Of a stretch of DNA of 64,000 nucleotides, positions 1-12,662 are shown piece after piece. The notes under the pieces were generated by a model that saw nothing but the letters and a program-made list of their open reading frames with translations, did no database searches and was not told the origin of the DNA. The translations under genes were made by a program, and so were the position numbers. How positions within the stretch are numbered: position 1 is the first letter of the stretch; each line of letters starts with the position of its first letter. This DNA is from Castor canadensis (lineage: Eukaryota; Chordata; Mammalia; Rodentia; Castoridae), in contig NC_133396.1 in the NCBI RefSeq assembly GCF_047511655.1, forward strand, positions 136,347,490 to 136,411,489. The letters are read 5' to 3'.

Positions 1-135
1 GTTGTCACATGCATTTGACAATAAACATTAAATGCTGGAGAAGGGAAAAACCCGTGGACCAACCTTTACACAATAAACTTGAATTTAAAATAACTACACA
101 AGAGCCAAACCCAGCTTCTAAAGCATCATTGACTC

Positions 136-138
<3 letters not shown>

Positions 139-171
<33 letters not shown>
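139..171. repeat. (GT)n microsatellite
   Basis: About 16 uninterrupted GT units. It creates a run of Cys-Val codons in an overlapping open frame, which is an artefact and not a protein. Confidence 0.97.
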
Positions 172-173
<2 letters not shown>

Positions 174-900
174 AAACAAGAAGGCAGGGATGTTTTATGA
201 TACCATAAATCATAAAGAGGGCTTCCACAAAAACCAGCAGTTCTAATTAATACTTTTTATGCCAAGTGTAATGCATCAGAATGAAATTCAGGATGGCAAA
301 AGGATGCATTACTTTTGAAAAGTAGGAGATATTTGAAAAGGAAGCCTGCAAAGGAGAACCTGTAGATGTTTCAAGGTAATTCTAAGGCAGATGGATTTTA
401 GTAAAGAGAACATACTATTATTACAGCTGCAGAAACTCATTTTTATAACACTGTCTTCCCACAATTCACCTTGGAACAGCTCATAGTAGCATATTCTAAA
501 ACAGTGGTATAGTAAGTTTCAGTAATCTACATAATTACATCTATCTGAAACTTTAATGGGAATTAACTGCTTTGTTGTTGTTAGCAATATAATTATTGAG
601 GTCAAGACAACCTAGGAAGTAGATTCAAAACTTCATTCATTAGTAGAATTTAGTAACTTCCCACTATAGGTAAGATTTCTGGGATTCCATTACAGAACGT
701 TTGATAACACTAACTTGAAGTATGCATGTAAATACAGTGTGTAATAATTACATTTTCTTACTTCCTAAGTGGATTTAATTATTCAATATGTCTTTGTCTT
801 TATTTTGACAAAAGAAGGTGTTGACCAGTCACCACTACCATGTTTAACCAGTAAATAAAAACTCATTACTAATGAAGCTGATGATACAAACTAGAACTGC

Positions 901-985
901 CTGTACAGGCAGAGTGGCTCAAGGGTAGAGCACCTGCCTAGAAAGTGTCAAGCCCTGAGCTCAAACCCTAATACCACCAAAAAAA
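901..985 (+). mobile_element. ID-like (tRNA-derived) SINE
   Basis: Seen: a box-A-like stretch (GTGGCTCAAG then TAGAGCACC), the phrase CTGCCTAGAAAG, a box-B-like GCTCAAACCC, and a terminal CCACC followed by an A-run. This order matches tRNA-derived ID-type rodent SINEs. Better-preserved relatives in this window are at 27681-27765 (minus) and 39718-39830 (plus). It is a retroposed RNA polymerase III element, not a working tRNA gene. Confidence 0.8.
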
Positions 986-2309
986 TAGAACTCCTACTAT
1001 TTTCAAATTTAGAAACTGGTTATCACTATTAAAATCTAGTAAGTGACTATAGAAGCTGACTAACTCTAATCCCAGCAAATATATTCAATGTCTGCCACGT
1101 GTGCAGTCCTTCACAGATGTGCACGTGTGTGTGTGGGGGGGTGCAGCCTGAGGTGACATGCAGAATTTCATCTACCCAAATTATATGATTTGCAACACTT
1201 ACAACAATAACCAAGTAACCAAAAATACAGAAATTAGTGCATGCATGATACATTTGGTTGGGAAAATATATCCTAAATTAAAAATAGTTACTCAAAGTTC
1301 TATTTTTTTACTCTAATTTTTTATTAATGTGGCATTCTAAGCACAGAGAATGGTTATAAGACATGATTCTGTATGTTCATAGTATATCAAGTAAATCAGT
1401 GTGACATCTTGGGGCAACCTGATTGGCACTCCCAAATTTCAGTCTTTAACATATGACTGAAAACTATCTGATACATTTTTGACTCATTAATCTCAGAACA
1501 ATTGAAGCAATAAAACTGAACCATACAAATAGAAGACTTTATAACCCCACATATTATGGAGGTAAATATTTTAGAGGCAAGATGGTAAAAAATTTCAAAA
1601 CCTTCAAACTCACAGAACATTTCCACCCTAGGAAAGATCTGTTTTATCTTCAACATACTTATTCTGTTTACTTTTGAACATTAATCTTTAAGATATTTGC
1701 AGTATGAACTCTAAAAGAAACCAAACCATTACACATATTTTAATTTGAGAAAGGTCATTGGAACTGGTAAGTGTAAGAGGTTAGGTTGCATACAGTGACC
1801 AGATTGCTAAGGCTCATGAATGATATTGAAATGTGTAAAATCTTTATTTATAATGCTGCTTAATTTGACCCACTATATGGACAAGATTTCTTTAAATGCC
1901 TAGTAACACCATTTGGAAAATTTTAAGGTTCTCCTGTGAGGTATCAAAAGTGTTTAAAAATCATATTAACCATGAAAATATAAGATTATTTATTACAGCC
2001 CCCAAAATTGGCCAACTTTTAAGTGGAAATTATTGTGTAAGGGAAAGTAATATTTTAACTCATTTAGTGTAATATTAATTCAATCAGAAGAGAAATTCAA
2101 TTTTACTTACAAATTTCAATTATAAATGATCTGGGTTTTCAAAATTATAAAGTTAATAAATTAAATTTCAATAAAAATGTACCAACTACAATTTTTTCTG
2201 TGCACCTGCACACATGTATGTACACACACAAACACACACATTCATAAACCTCCTCACACAACCCTCCATATCAAATATTCAAGATGGCATCTATCAGCTA
2301 AATGATCTT

Positions 2310-2440
2310 AGAAGAAGGCTTCACGCAGTTTCAGTTGCTGTAAAATGAATAGTCATAAAACCTATCTCAGAATCTGTTTAACCAAAGTATTGAATGATAT
2401 AATAAGCATAAAAATATAGTAGATACTTGATATCAAATAT
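2310..2440 (+). mobile_element. Probable MIR SINE fragment
   Basis: The order of CAGTTTCAGTTGCTGTAAAA, a purine-rich ATAGT stretch, CCTATCTCAGAATCTGTTTAA and a TAGTAGATACTTGAT tail follows the MIR core and 3' half (cagtttcctcatctgtaaaa, acctacctcatagggtt, tagtaagcgctcaataa). It is strongly diverged, so the assignment depends on motif order. Confidence 0.5.
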
Positions 2441-3362
2441 GATTTAAAATGAAAATATTTCTTATCAAAATTGTGACATCACTTTGCAATCTATAAAATC
2501 CAATAAGTGTTTTCCCACTTTAGTATGAAATATTGGTTACTTGGTGATTTTCAAGATGAGAAATTTCTCTAGGTTACATGTTTGAACTTTCTATTGGATG
2601 CCTATTATTTCTTGGAAATGCCATGCTTCAGAAATATGTGTGTGTGTGATTTATGTGACTGAAAACAGTTTTCAATGGCCCAAGTCTATTTCATTGTCTT
2701 GAAATGAAAAGTACAGAAGAGGGAAAAAATTTCCCCCAATTTTTCTACCTTCTTACCTGGAAAAGACAGATTAATTAAAAAAGAAATAAACATTTTATTA
2801 AAATATATGCACAATTTAATAAGAGATTAAATGTATGCACAATTTAATGGGAGATATACAAGAATGAAACATTTTCAATGAAGCGGCTTAGAACACTGGC
2901 TTATATAGCATTTTCAACCAAGAGAAAGAAGTTTTATAGAAGCAACAGAGCAAAAGAGAAGGAATTTGTTTATGGTTGGCAAATTATGGGAAGGCAACTA
3001 ATTGAATAACTACTGCTAGATGAAGGCTGGTGTTTCCCTCTTGTGCCAGCTCTGGGCCCATATGATCTAAAGTCATCTAAGGTGATCTACCTTTGTTTTC
3101 TTTCTAAACCATACTGCTATTAGATTAGGTAGAAAACATACTAAAATGAAATGTATGTGAAAGAACATCTTCATTTAGCATTGGAAATACAAAGACATTT
3201 CATCTTGTATGAGTTTAACTATAGTTTGAATTAGAATATTTTATGAGTATTTCTAGAAAGCATAGAGTTAAGACATTTAATAGAGACATAAGAAGTGACA
3301 AGGTGAATGTGCATATGGTTCATAGATATACTTTCTATTATGCTTGACTGCAGTAGAGAATG

Positions 3363-3530
3363 TTGGCTGAGCATGGTGGCACATATCTGCTATCCCCGCC
3401 CTGGGAAAGCTGCAGCAATAAGGATGATGATTGGAGGCCACCTTGGGCCACAGTGTGAGTTTGAAGCAAGCCTGAGCTACACAAAGAGATCCTGCCTCAA
3501 CCTACCCCACACCAAAAAAGTAGAAAATAT
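3363..3530 (+). mobile_element. B1-like (7SL-derived) SINE
   Basis: Begins GGCTGAGCATGGTGGCACAT, the usual opening of a B1/Alu left monomer, and later has GAGTTTGAAGCAAGCCTGAG then CTACACAAAGAGATCCTGCC, the typical 3' half, followed by an A-rich end. The middle carries an unusual GATGATTGGAGGCCACCTTG segment, so it may be a lineage-specific variant. Confidence 0.75.
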
Positions 3531-4534
3531 CATTTCAAATGAAACATGAGAAAAAGTTGTCTTTTTTCCCAATGAAAAAATTTTGAGCTAAAATGATTTT
3601 GTGTGATGTGAAACTACTTATTACGTCTATATATTCTCCTTTTTCAAATTGTAAAAGCCAACAATAAAAATGAATTAAAGTAATTATAAAATTCTAAAGG
3701 ATATTATTTATAAGTACGAATAGTCAGAATTTGAATAAAATTTAAATCATACAATTAATTCTACAAAAACTCACTTGGGTAGACTTCCCATGATTAATCT
3801 TCTTTCAACCTGTCTAAAATTGAAACTGTAATGAATCATACTGTTTTTTTTCTTTACATATCAAACAGAAATAGTGTGTAAGGTATTTCAAATACACAAT
3901 TGAAATTTCAATCATTTAAATTCTCATGACTCTTGAACATTTTAAAAACAATTAAACAAAGAAGCATTATAAACTGAAATGCTTAGTCATTTTCTGTGCA
4001 AAACTCATTTCTAAAATATTTCCATGGGAACAAAACCCAGATCCTTAAATACAGATTATGTCTTTTTCAATTCTCCTATGGCTCCACCTAAACTCAGAGA
4101 TTATCAGAAAAAAAAAAAGTAAAGTTTTATCCACATAAAACACATTCTGATGACTTTTGAGTTTTGTTGTTGAATTCTTAATTCACTACTCAATTGACAC
4201 TTCTCTGTCTGTGTAGATTAATCTGAAATCAATTGATAAATATTCACACTACCTTGACACTTCAGTTGGGGTAAAGCTCACACAGAAAAAATGAAGTCAC
4301 AGTAGAGCACTTAGTAAGTACTTACTTCTTCACTCCATGTGGATATACATATGCAAATATATAAACGTACTTCAATGCCTATATTCATGCATATTTTATA
4401 AACTTATATGATTTGTCATTAAACGCTACAAACACAGAAGAGTTTTGTGCAAAGTTCCTTGACCCTGACTCAGAGACACGTGACATAGTCAGTTCCATGT
4501 TCTCTTCTAAAAAAACTTTATCCCCGAAAACAGG

Positions 4535-7500
4535 CAGGAGTAGCAATACTTATCTCTGACAAAGTAGACTTCAAACCTACATTGATCAAATGAGATAAAG
4601 AAGGACATTTCATACTAATAAAAGGGGAAATAGACCAAAAGGAAATAATAATCATCAACCTGTATGCACCCAATGTCAATGCACCCAATTTCATCAAACA
4701 TACCCTGAAAGACCTAAAAGCATATATTAACACCAACACAGTGGTTGTGGGAGACTTTAACACCCCATTATCATCAATAGATAGGTCATACAAACAAAAA
4801 ATCAATAAAGAAATCCAAGATCTAAAATATACAATAGATCAACTGGACCTAGTTGATGTCTACAGAACATTTCATCCAACTTCTACACAATATACATTCT
4901 TCTCAGCAGCCCATGGAACCTTCTCCAAAATAGATCATATCCTAGGGCACAAAGCAAGTCTCAGCAACTATAAGAAAATAGAAATTATACCATGCATACT
5001 ATCTGATCACAATGCAGTAAAAGTAGAACTCAACAACAAAAGTAAAGACAAAAAACATGTACACAGCTGGAAACTAAATAACTCATTACTTACTGAACAA
5101 TGGATCATCATGAAATAAAAGAGGAAATTAAAAAGTTCCTGGAAGTCAATGAAAATGAAAACACAACCTACTGGAACATATGGGACACAGCTAAGGATGT
5201 CCTGAGAAGAAAGTTTATAACCATGAGTGCATATATTAAAAAGACTGAAAGATCCCAAATCAATGACCTAATGATACATCTCAAACGCCTAGAAAAACAA
5301 GAACAAGCAAATTCTAAAACAAATAAAAGGAGAGAACTAATAAAAATAAGAGCTGAAATCAACGAAATAGAAACCAAAACAACCCATACAAAGAATTAAT
5401 GAAACAAAAAGTTGGTTCTTTGAAAAAATAAACAAGATCAATAGACCCCTGGCAAACCTGACTAAAATGAGGAGAGAAAAAACCCAAATTAGTAGAATCA
5501 GAAATGCAAAAGGGGAGATAACAACAAACACCATGGAAGTCCAGGAAATCATCAGAGACTAACTACTTCGAGAACCTATATTCAAATAAATTTGAAAATC
5601 TTAAAGAAATGGACAGATTTCTAGATACATATGATCATCCAAAACTGAACCAAGAGGAAATTAATCACCTGAATAGACCTATAACACAAAATGAAATTGA
5701 AGCAGCAATCAAGAGTCTCCCCAAAAAGAAAAGTCCAGGACCTGATGGATTCTCTGCTGAATTCTATCAGACCTTTAAAGAAGAACTGATACCAACTCGC
5801 CTTAAACTGTTCCATGAAGTAGAAAGGGAAGGAAAACTGCCAAACACATTTTATGAAGCCAGTATTACACTTATCCCAAAACCAGGCAAAGACACCTCCA
5901 AAAAGGAGAACTATAGGCCAATCTCCTTAATGAACATTGATGCAAAAATCCTCAACAAAATAATGGCAAATCGAATTCAGCAACACATCAAAAAGATTAT
6001 TCACCACGACCAGGTAGGCTTCATCCCAGGGATGCAGGGGTGGTTCAACATACGAAAATCAATAAACGTAATAAACCACATTAACAGAAGCAAAGACAAA
6101 AACCACTTGATCATCTCAATAGATGCAGAAAAAGCCTTTGATAAGATCCAACATCATTTCATGATAAAAGCTCTAAGAAAACTAGGAATAGAAGGAAACT
6201 TCCTCAACATTATAAAAGCTATATATGACAAACCTACAGCCAGCATTATACTTAACGGAGAAAACTGAAACCATTCCCTCTAAAATCAGGAACCAGACAA
6301 GGATGCCCACACTCTCCACTCCTATTCAACATAGTACTGGAATTCCTAGCCAGAGCAATTAGGCAAGAAGAAGGAATAAAAGGAATACAAATAGGTAAAG
6401 AAACGGTCAAAATATCACTATTTGCAGACGACATGATCCTATACCTTAAAGACCCAAAAAACTCTACTCAGAAGCTCCTAGACATCATCAATAGCTATAG
6501 CAAGGTAGCAGGATATAAAATCAACATAGAAAAATCATTAGCATTTCTATACACTAACAATGAGCAAACTGAAAAAGAATGTATGAAAACAATTCCATTT
6601 ACAATAGCCTCAAAAAAAATCAAACACCTAGGTGTAAACCTAACAAAAGATGTGAATGACCTCTACAAGGAAAGCTATACACTTCTGAAGAAAGAGATTG
6701 AGGAAGACTATAGAAAGTGGAGAGTTCTCCCATGCTCATGGATTAGTAGAATCAACATAGTAAAAATGTCTATACTCCCAAAAGTAATCTACATGTTTAA
6801 TGCAATTCCCATCAAAATTCCAATGACATTCATTAAAGAGATTGAAAAATCTATGGTGAAATTTATATGGAAACACAAGAGGCCATGAATAGCCAAGGCA
6901 ATACTCAGTCAAAAGAACAATGCTGGAGGTATCACAATACCTGACCTCAAAGTATATTACAAAGCAATAACAATAAAAACAGCATGGTACTGGCACAAAA
7001 ACAGACATGAAGACCAGTGGAACAGAATAGAGGACCCAGATATGAAGCCACACAACTATAACCAACCTGTCTTTGACAAAGGAGCTAAAAATATACAATG
7101 GAGAAATAGCAGCCTCTTCAACAAAAACTGCTGGGAAAACTGATCAGCAGTCTGCAAAAAACTGAAACTAGATCCATGTATATCACCCTATACCAATATT
7201 AACTCAAAATGGATCAAGGATCTTAATATCAGAACACAAACTCTAAAGTTGGTACAGGAAAAAGTAGGAAATACTCTGGAGTTAGTAGGTATAGGTAAGA
7301 ACTTTCTCAACAAAACCCCAGCAGCACAGCAACTAAGAGATAGCATAGATAAATAGGACTTCAGAAAACTAAAAAGCTTCTGTTCATCAAAAGAAATGGT
7401 CTCTAAACTGAAGAGAACACATACAGAGTGGGAGAAAATATTTGCCAGCTACACATCAGACAAAGGACTGATAACCAGAATATATAGGGAACTTAAAAAG

Positions 7501-8222
7501 CTAAATCTTCCCAAAACTAATGAACCAATAAAGAAATGGGCACGTGAACTAAACAGAACTTTCTCAAAAGTAGAAATTCAAATGGCCAAAAAACACATGA
7601 AAAAATGATCACCATCTCTAGCAATAAAGGAAATGCAAATTAAAACCACACTAAGATACCACCTCACCCCTGTTAGAATAGCCATCTTCAGCAACACCAC
7701 CAACAACAGGTGTTGGCGAAGATGCGGGGAAAAAGGAACCCTCTTACACCGTTGGTGGGAATGTAGACTAGTACAACCACTCTGGAAAAAATTTGGAGGC
7801 TACTTAAAAAGCTAGACATTGATCTACCATTTGATCCAGCAATACCACTCTTGGGGATATACCCAAAAGACTGTGACACAGGTTACTCCAGAGGCACCTG
7901 CACACCCATGTTTATTGCAGTACTATTCACAGTAGCCAAGTTACGGAAACTGCCAAGATGCCTCACTACTGACGAATGGATTAAGAAAATGTAGTATCTA
8001 TACATAATGGAATTTTATCCAGCCATGAAGAAGAACGAAATGTTATCATTCGCTGGTAAATGGGTGAAATTGGCGAACATCATTTTGAGTGAGGTTAGCC
8101 TGGCCCGAAATACCAAAACTCTTATGTTCTCCATCATATGTGGACATTACATCAAGGGCAAACAAACAATGGGATTGGACTTTGAGCACATGATAAAGCA
8201 AGAGCACACAAGGGAGGGATGA
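4535..8222 (+). pseudogene. L1 ORF2 remnant (endonuclease and reverse transcriptase), L1-A
   Basis: Decayed ORF2, the L1 protein that nicks target DNA and reverse-transcribes L1 RNA there. In order I see endonuclease sequence (VVVGDFNTPLSS from 4741; ILSDHN near 5000), the lysine-rich linker (5100-5399), RT fingers ([19 protein letters not shown] near 5720), the [15 protein letters not shown] region (near 6120), the FADD catalytic box at 6421-6432, and a C-terminal Cys/His segment ([13 protein letters not shown]...C near 7710). Breaks include a TGA at 4591, a 1-base loss near 6260 (five As reduced to four compared with L1-G), an in-frame TGA after KRP near 6886 and a TAG at 7354. The family stop after ICGH has mutated from TAG to TAC, so the last frame reads on to 8222. 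Not functional. Confidence 0.93.
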
Positions 8223-8648
8223 GGATAGGTAAGACACCTAAAAAATTAGCTAGCATTTGTTGCCCTTAACGCAGAGAAACTAAAGCAGATACCTTAAAAG
8301 CAACTGAGGCCAATAGGAAAAGGAGACCAGGAACTAGAGAAAAGGTTAGATCAAAAAGAATTAACATAGAAGATAACACACATGCACAGGAAATCAATGT
8401 GAGTCAATGCCCTGTATAGCTATCCTTATCTCAACCAGCAAAAACCCTTGTTCCTTCCTATTATTGCTTATACTCTCTCTTCAACAAAATTAGAGATAAG
8501 GGCAAAATAGTTTCTGCCGGGTATTGAGGGGGTGGAGGGTAATGGGAACAAACGGAGTGGGTGGTAAGGGAGGGGGTTGGGGCAGGGGGGAGAAATGACC
8601 CAAGCATTGTATGCACATATGAATAATAAAACAATAAAAATTTTTTAA
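8223..8648 (+). other. L1-A 3'UTR with G-rich tract
   Basis: Non-coding 3' end of L1-A. The stretch 8521-8592 is a G-rich purine tract with many G3-G6 runs, which could form a G-quadruplex. The same tract recurs on the sense strand of L1-B, L1-C, L1-D, L1-F and L1-H, so it is a conserved family feature. G-rich 3'UTR tracts are known in mammalian L1s; folding here is inferred. Confidence 0.85.
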
Positions 8649-8649
8649 A

Positions 8650-9020
8650 TTCTATTATAATACATATACATATGGAAATGTCACAGTGAAACAGCCTGAT
8701 AGCTTCTTGAACAAACAAAAATGTGGTTTTTTTCCTAAAAGAAAGAACCAGAAGTTAAAACCGGTCCTGTCTGGCTGTCTGGGGTTTGGCACAGGAGGAG
8801 GGAGGACATAAGGAAAGGTGAATGTGGTGGAATATTATGCACTCACATATGTAAATGGAAAAACAAGACACGTTGAAACTATTCCAGAAATGAGGGGAGG
8901 GGGAATAAAAGAGAATAATGGAGGGGGTGAATTGAACTACAAAATACTGTAAGAATTTTTCTAAATGTCACAATGTGAGCCCTTAATAACAATATTACAA
9001 TAAATAAAATAATAAAATGG
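8650..9020 (+). repeat. Unassigned A-tailed repeat, copy 1
   Basis: Shares an ordered set of phrases with 38535-38935 and its 3' half with 34110-34310: GGAAATGTCACA, AACAAACAAAAATGT, GGTCCTG, GTTGAAACTAT, CAGAAATGAGGG, AATGATGGAGGG-type text, TGTAAGAATTTT and AAATGTCACAATGT, ending in AATAAATAAAATAATAAAA. The A-rich end, AATAAA motifs and G-rich purine tract suggest a retroposon, perhaps the 3' end of an older L1 subfamily. I cannot name the family. Confidence 0.75.
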
Positions 9021-9779
9021 AATAAATAGCTCTAAGTAGCAAGTGAACCCATTGTACCCTGTGAGCATTCTTTAGCCACAGATCAACATGAGGGCATTTA
9101 ACGAATAGTCACTGCACACTTGCTTTTATTATTAAACTTACACTTCATCAGAGAAATAAAAACAATCTTACCTCTCAATATATATGAAAGTCCACAACAC
9201 AACAAACAGACAAAAAGGTATGTGTCATTTTGTAAAAATTACTGTTGAATACAAGTAAAGCAACTTGAGGGTTTCGGAAGTCAGGCAAGGTCTCACCGAG
9301 GACATGACATTTAAAGACTGTTTCAAACAAGACAGCCAAAAGTGTTTAAGCATGAAGAAGAGCAAGTATATAGACCCTTGGGTAGGGTTATGCTTTGTAT
9401 AGTCAAGAAATGCAAGTGAGGCTTCAGTGATGGTAAAAGGGAAGAGTAGCAGAGATGACATCTGAAAAGCAGAGAGAGATAAGGTAAGTCCTATAAACCA
9501 CAGGATATACCTTAAATGTCATTCTGCGTAGAGTCTGTGCTAAGAGAATTTGATCGTTACAATGGCCATATTTGTGTTTTTAGAAATTATTTTCACTATT
9601 ATTCTGTCTTTAGGTTTTAGAATAGACATAGCAAGTAGAGAAGAGTGAAAATAGAGAGACCACTTGAGAGTTCACTACAGTCAAAAGTAATTGACATGGC
9701 AGGTGTTGTTTCCTCATATCTCACATTTGAAACCTAAGTGCTGATGTCATGTTTCAAATCCATCAAGCTAGTCAGCATT

Positions 9780-9845
9780 CGAGCTGTGATTTGAATCCAA
9801 GCAACAAGAGTGCACATTTTTAACCACTATGTTACCCATTTTACT
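9780..9845 (-). mobile_element. MIR-like SINE fragment
   Basis: GTGATTTGAATCCAAGCAAC, then GTGCACATTTTTAACCACTA and TGTTAC match the reverse complement of the MIR 5' region (gggattcgaacccaggc ... gtgctcttaaccactat). Short and diverged. Confidence 0.5.
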
Positions 9846-11033
9846 GCAATAATGTTGAAGAAACTCTTCCCTGTTTGTGATATATATTCAGATATAGGCT
9901 GAGGAATGGGATGTGGGGTGAAAAAGGAACTATATGTACATATGTCCATATATGTACACATTTGTATATATGTGCATAAAGACATATAAAGATTGAAATA
10001 TTAGGATTGGGTATTTTTTGTCTTTTTAATTTATTTATTCATTGTCTGAATATGCCAACAAATGAGAAGTCCAGTTACTAAGTTGGAAACAACTGGAGAC
10101 TGGAGCCAGGTTGGGGAATTTGCATGTGTATATGAAATGAGATTTGTACTTTTAACATGTAATTCATGTGTTGTCTGTTATACATTCTCAAGAGGAACTT
10201 GACGGTGTAGTTATGTCTTGTGTTCAATGAATGGAGATATGAATTTAAGAACTATAAGCATACAAATTGTCTTTAAAGGAATTATTTTAAGTTTGATCCA
10301 ATAGAAAGAATAAATGAAAAATAGTAACATAATATGTCTAGAATTTCAACAGCGAAGCTTTTGCAAGGGAAGAAAATGATGAAAATGACTTATATCTTAC
10401 ATACCTGGAATTTTGTCCAGGACTAATTGTTCCAGGAATAGATGCCTAACTCAAACACAGCTTTCTCTGTGCTGGCCTGAAGTATACTAGATATGCAAGT
10501 CTAAAAATCTGTTCAGAGAGTGTCCAAAAAAACATTATGATAGGCTGACCGATGTAAGAAACCAAAGTGTGTATGTGAGTGTGTGAGTGCATACGTAAAG
10601 TCAAAGCTAATATATCAGAATGGGGTGAAGAAGAAAGATAAATAAAACAGCATTCAAGAAGATGAGTTACAAGCCTGTGAGACTGTTAACAACACTCTAG
10701 AGTTTAGAGAGATTTTTAGAGCTTTTGTGGTATCCAAAAACAAATCAATGAAAGGTGATTGGCTTTTTGTCATGTGTAAACCTTTCTTGTCTGCTTATCT
10801 CACCAGGAATCATGGCATCCTGTGAGATAATATGAAGATGGTTTGTTCTTTCCATATTTTAAATTCTCACTAACAGAGGCAAAAGAATCTGAGCTTTGAT
10901 TCAATACAAAATATTAAAGTATATTAAATTAATCCTTTTTTCCTGTACATTTTCTTATATATATTTTCCTCCACTGTTATTGATGCAGTCAGTATATGTT
11001 TATTTTATTTATACAGTTATTTATTTATTCCAA

Positions 11034-11146
11034 TTCTTTGAGACAGGATCTCATTAGCCAACCCAGGCTGCCTTCAAACTCTTCGTCTTCCTCCCTCTAC
11101 TCTTTGAATGCTGAGATTATAGGTATGCACCACCACACCTGGCCAA
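11034..11146 (-). mobile_element. B1-like SINE, antisense
   Basis: TTTGAGACAGGATCTCATTA, CCAGGCTGCCTTCAAACTC, GCTGAGATTATAGGTATGCA and CACCACACCTGGCC are the reverse complement of B1/Alu-type sequence read from its 3' to its 5' end. A neighbouring open frame at 10996-11193 comes from this repeat. Confidence 0.85.
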
Positions 11147-11696
11147 ATGTTTATTTTAAAACTGCAGTATTCAAGAACCATGATATAATCTGAGAAATTA
11201 GGCAACAAATAAGGGAAATGATGTCCAGTTCTTTAAATTTTCAATCTTGAAGGAAGAGAGGCGAATAGTTTAAGTAATAATGGCAACACAAACACAAAAA
11301 GCATTACAAGGTGTCTGAGCTTTGTTTGGGGGAAAGGAACATGTATCATAACATTAAATATTAAATATGATTCCAAAGATTAAATATGTGAATAAACTGG
11401 TAAAGACATTTTGAGGACAGAGACCTGAATGTGTGAAGACCTTCATGTAGCAGAGTTTGAACAACTTAGAAATGATTATAGGTCATTCTAAATCTCACCC
11501 TCAAGATGACCTGCTTTCAGTCTATTGAAAGTGTATTTCTTTCCTAATAAACTTTATTATCACTTTCACTACAAAAAAACATAAGAAATATGTTTGTGGA
11601 ACAGAGAACACATTTCTAACAGAGGACACAGTGACATGAGTGAGGCTGAAAGAGGAACAGAGAAAGTTTATTCTGAGGCTTAAAGCTATGTTAAGC

Positions 11697-11764
11697 ATTA
11701 TATATTATATATATAATATATTATATTAATATATATTATACTGATATATTACTATTATATATTG
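11697..11764. repeat. AT-rich near-palindromic run
   Basis: Almost pure A/T, made of TATATTATATATATAATATA-type blocks with repeated inverted symmetry. It could extrude as a cruciform and is likely to be length-variable. Confidence 0.85.
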
Positions 11765-12558
11765 AGAAATTTTAATGAAATAGTAAACATTATCATTCTC
11801 TTCTTAAAAAAATACCAGTGTGTTTCAGACTGGAGAATGAGTTAAAGGAGAATCACTGGCTTTGGAGGTACCAGTAAATGTGGAAGGAAGTAGATGGCCT
11901 AAATGTTTATGAAGTATAAACAATAAGGCTTAGCATTTACTAAATTGTTAATTTTAATTGAACTTAAAAAACTGAGGGAAAGCCATGCTTTCTGACTTGG
12001 GTATGTTTTAGAGTGATTTCTATAAAACATTCAAGAAAAATGATGAAAGTTTCAGGGATCAGAAACTGAGCTAAACAAATAAAGTTACCAGTACTACTAA
12101 TTTTGAAGCATAAAATTAGAAAGGAAAAATTATTAGGAATTAAAATAGAAAACTATAATTAAAATACACTTGTAGCATATAAAATCATAGTCCTGCAGAG
12201 TATATTTTAAATGCACTTGGAAAGGAGTGTAGCATTACATTGATAAGTATGTCATGAGCAAAGTATCTACAAAGTTAAAAAACTGGAGTACATCAAAGAG
12301 AATAAAAGTTTAATGTGTGTGTTTGACATCAAGAATCACATAGATACTACACCCAAAATAAAAGCGCTTTTTGGTTCATCCTTTGAAAGTCAGAGTGCCC
12401 TCTGTTTAACGTTTTCTTAAGAAAACAGAATTATCATGGCTATAACTGAAACTGTGAATATTCGTTAACTCTACCAGACTTTCATCATTTAAAAACTCAT
12501 TTATTATTCAAATAAACTTCTATAATTTGGAAGTTGTAAACACAATGGCAAACAAGGA

Positions 12559-12598
12559 CATTAGTGTGAGATCTCATTAGCAGGATCTCATACTAATG
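12559..12598. repeat. Inverted repeat, 15-bp arms
   Basis: Arms 12559-12573 and 12584-12598 pair with one mismatch (CATTAGTGTGAGATC against GATCTCATACTAATG) around a 10-base loop. It lies just upstream of the 16-bp minisatellite. I see no promoter or known RNA family, so a functional structure is not claimed. Confidence 0.8.
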
Positions 12599-12662
12599 CT
12601 GGAAAAATGAAAAAGCCGTTGGTAGTGTCTTTGTTGACAACACATGGTGACTGATGACTGTG

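Larger units (their letters stand above)
1..4526. other. AT-rich intergenic DNA, no gene seen
   Basis: No coding region can be supported here. The short open frames show no recognisable protein, and several overlap repeats. Recognisable content is a GT microsatellite at 139-171, an ID-like SINE at 901-985, a probable MIR at 2310-2440, a small CA-rich run near 2222-2242, a 15-bp motif repeated at about 2805 and 2833, and a B1-like SINE at 3363-3530. The rest is unassigned AT-rich sequence. Confidence 0.7.
4527..8648 (+). mobile_element. L1-A: 5'-truncated LINE-1
   Basis: A sense-strand L1 that starts inside the ORF2 endonuclease domain and runs to an A-rich 3' end (AATAATAAAACAATAAAA). It lacks the 5'UTR, ORF1 and the first part of ORF2, which is the common outcome of incomplete target-primed reverse transcription. 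It belongs to the 3'UTR type carrying GAGTATAAGCAATAATAGGA on the sense-complement strand, shared with L1-B, L1-C and L1-F. I could not identify a convincing target-site duplication. Its 3' end lies directly upstream of a separate A-tailed repeat at 8650-9020, so it may have landed in that element. Confidence 0.95.

Noticed and set aside
901..985. tRNA gene (also the ID copies at 27681, 39718, 40780 and 54098)
   Set aside because: Box A and box B are present, but there is no foldable acceptor stem and the A-rich tails mark them as SINEs.
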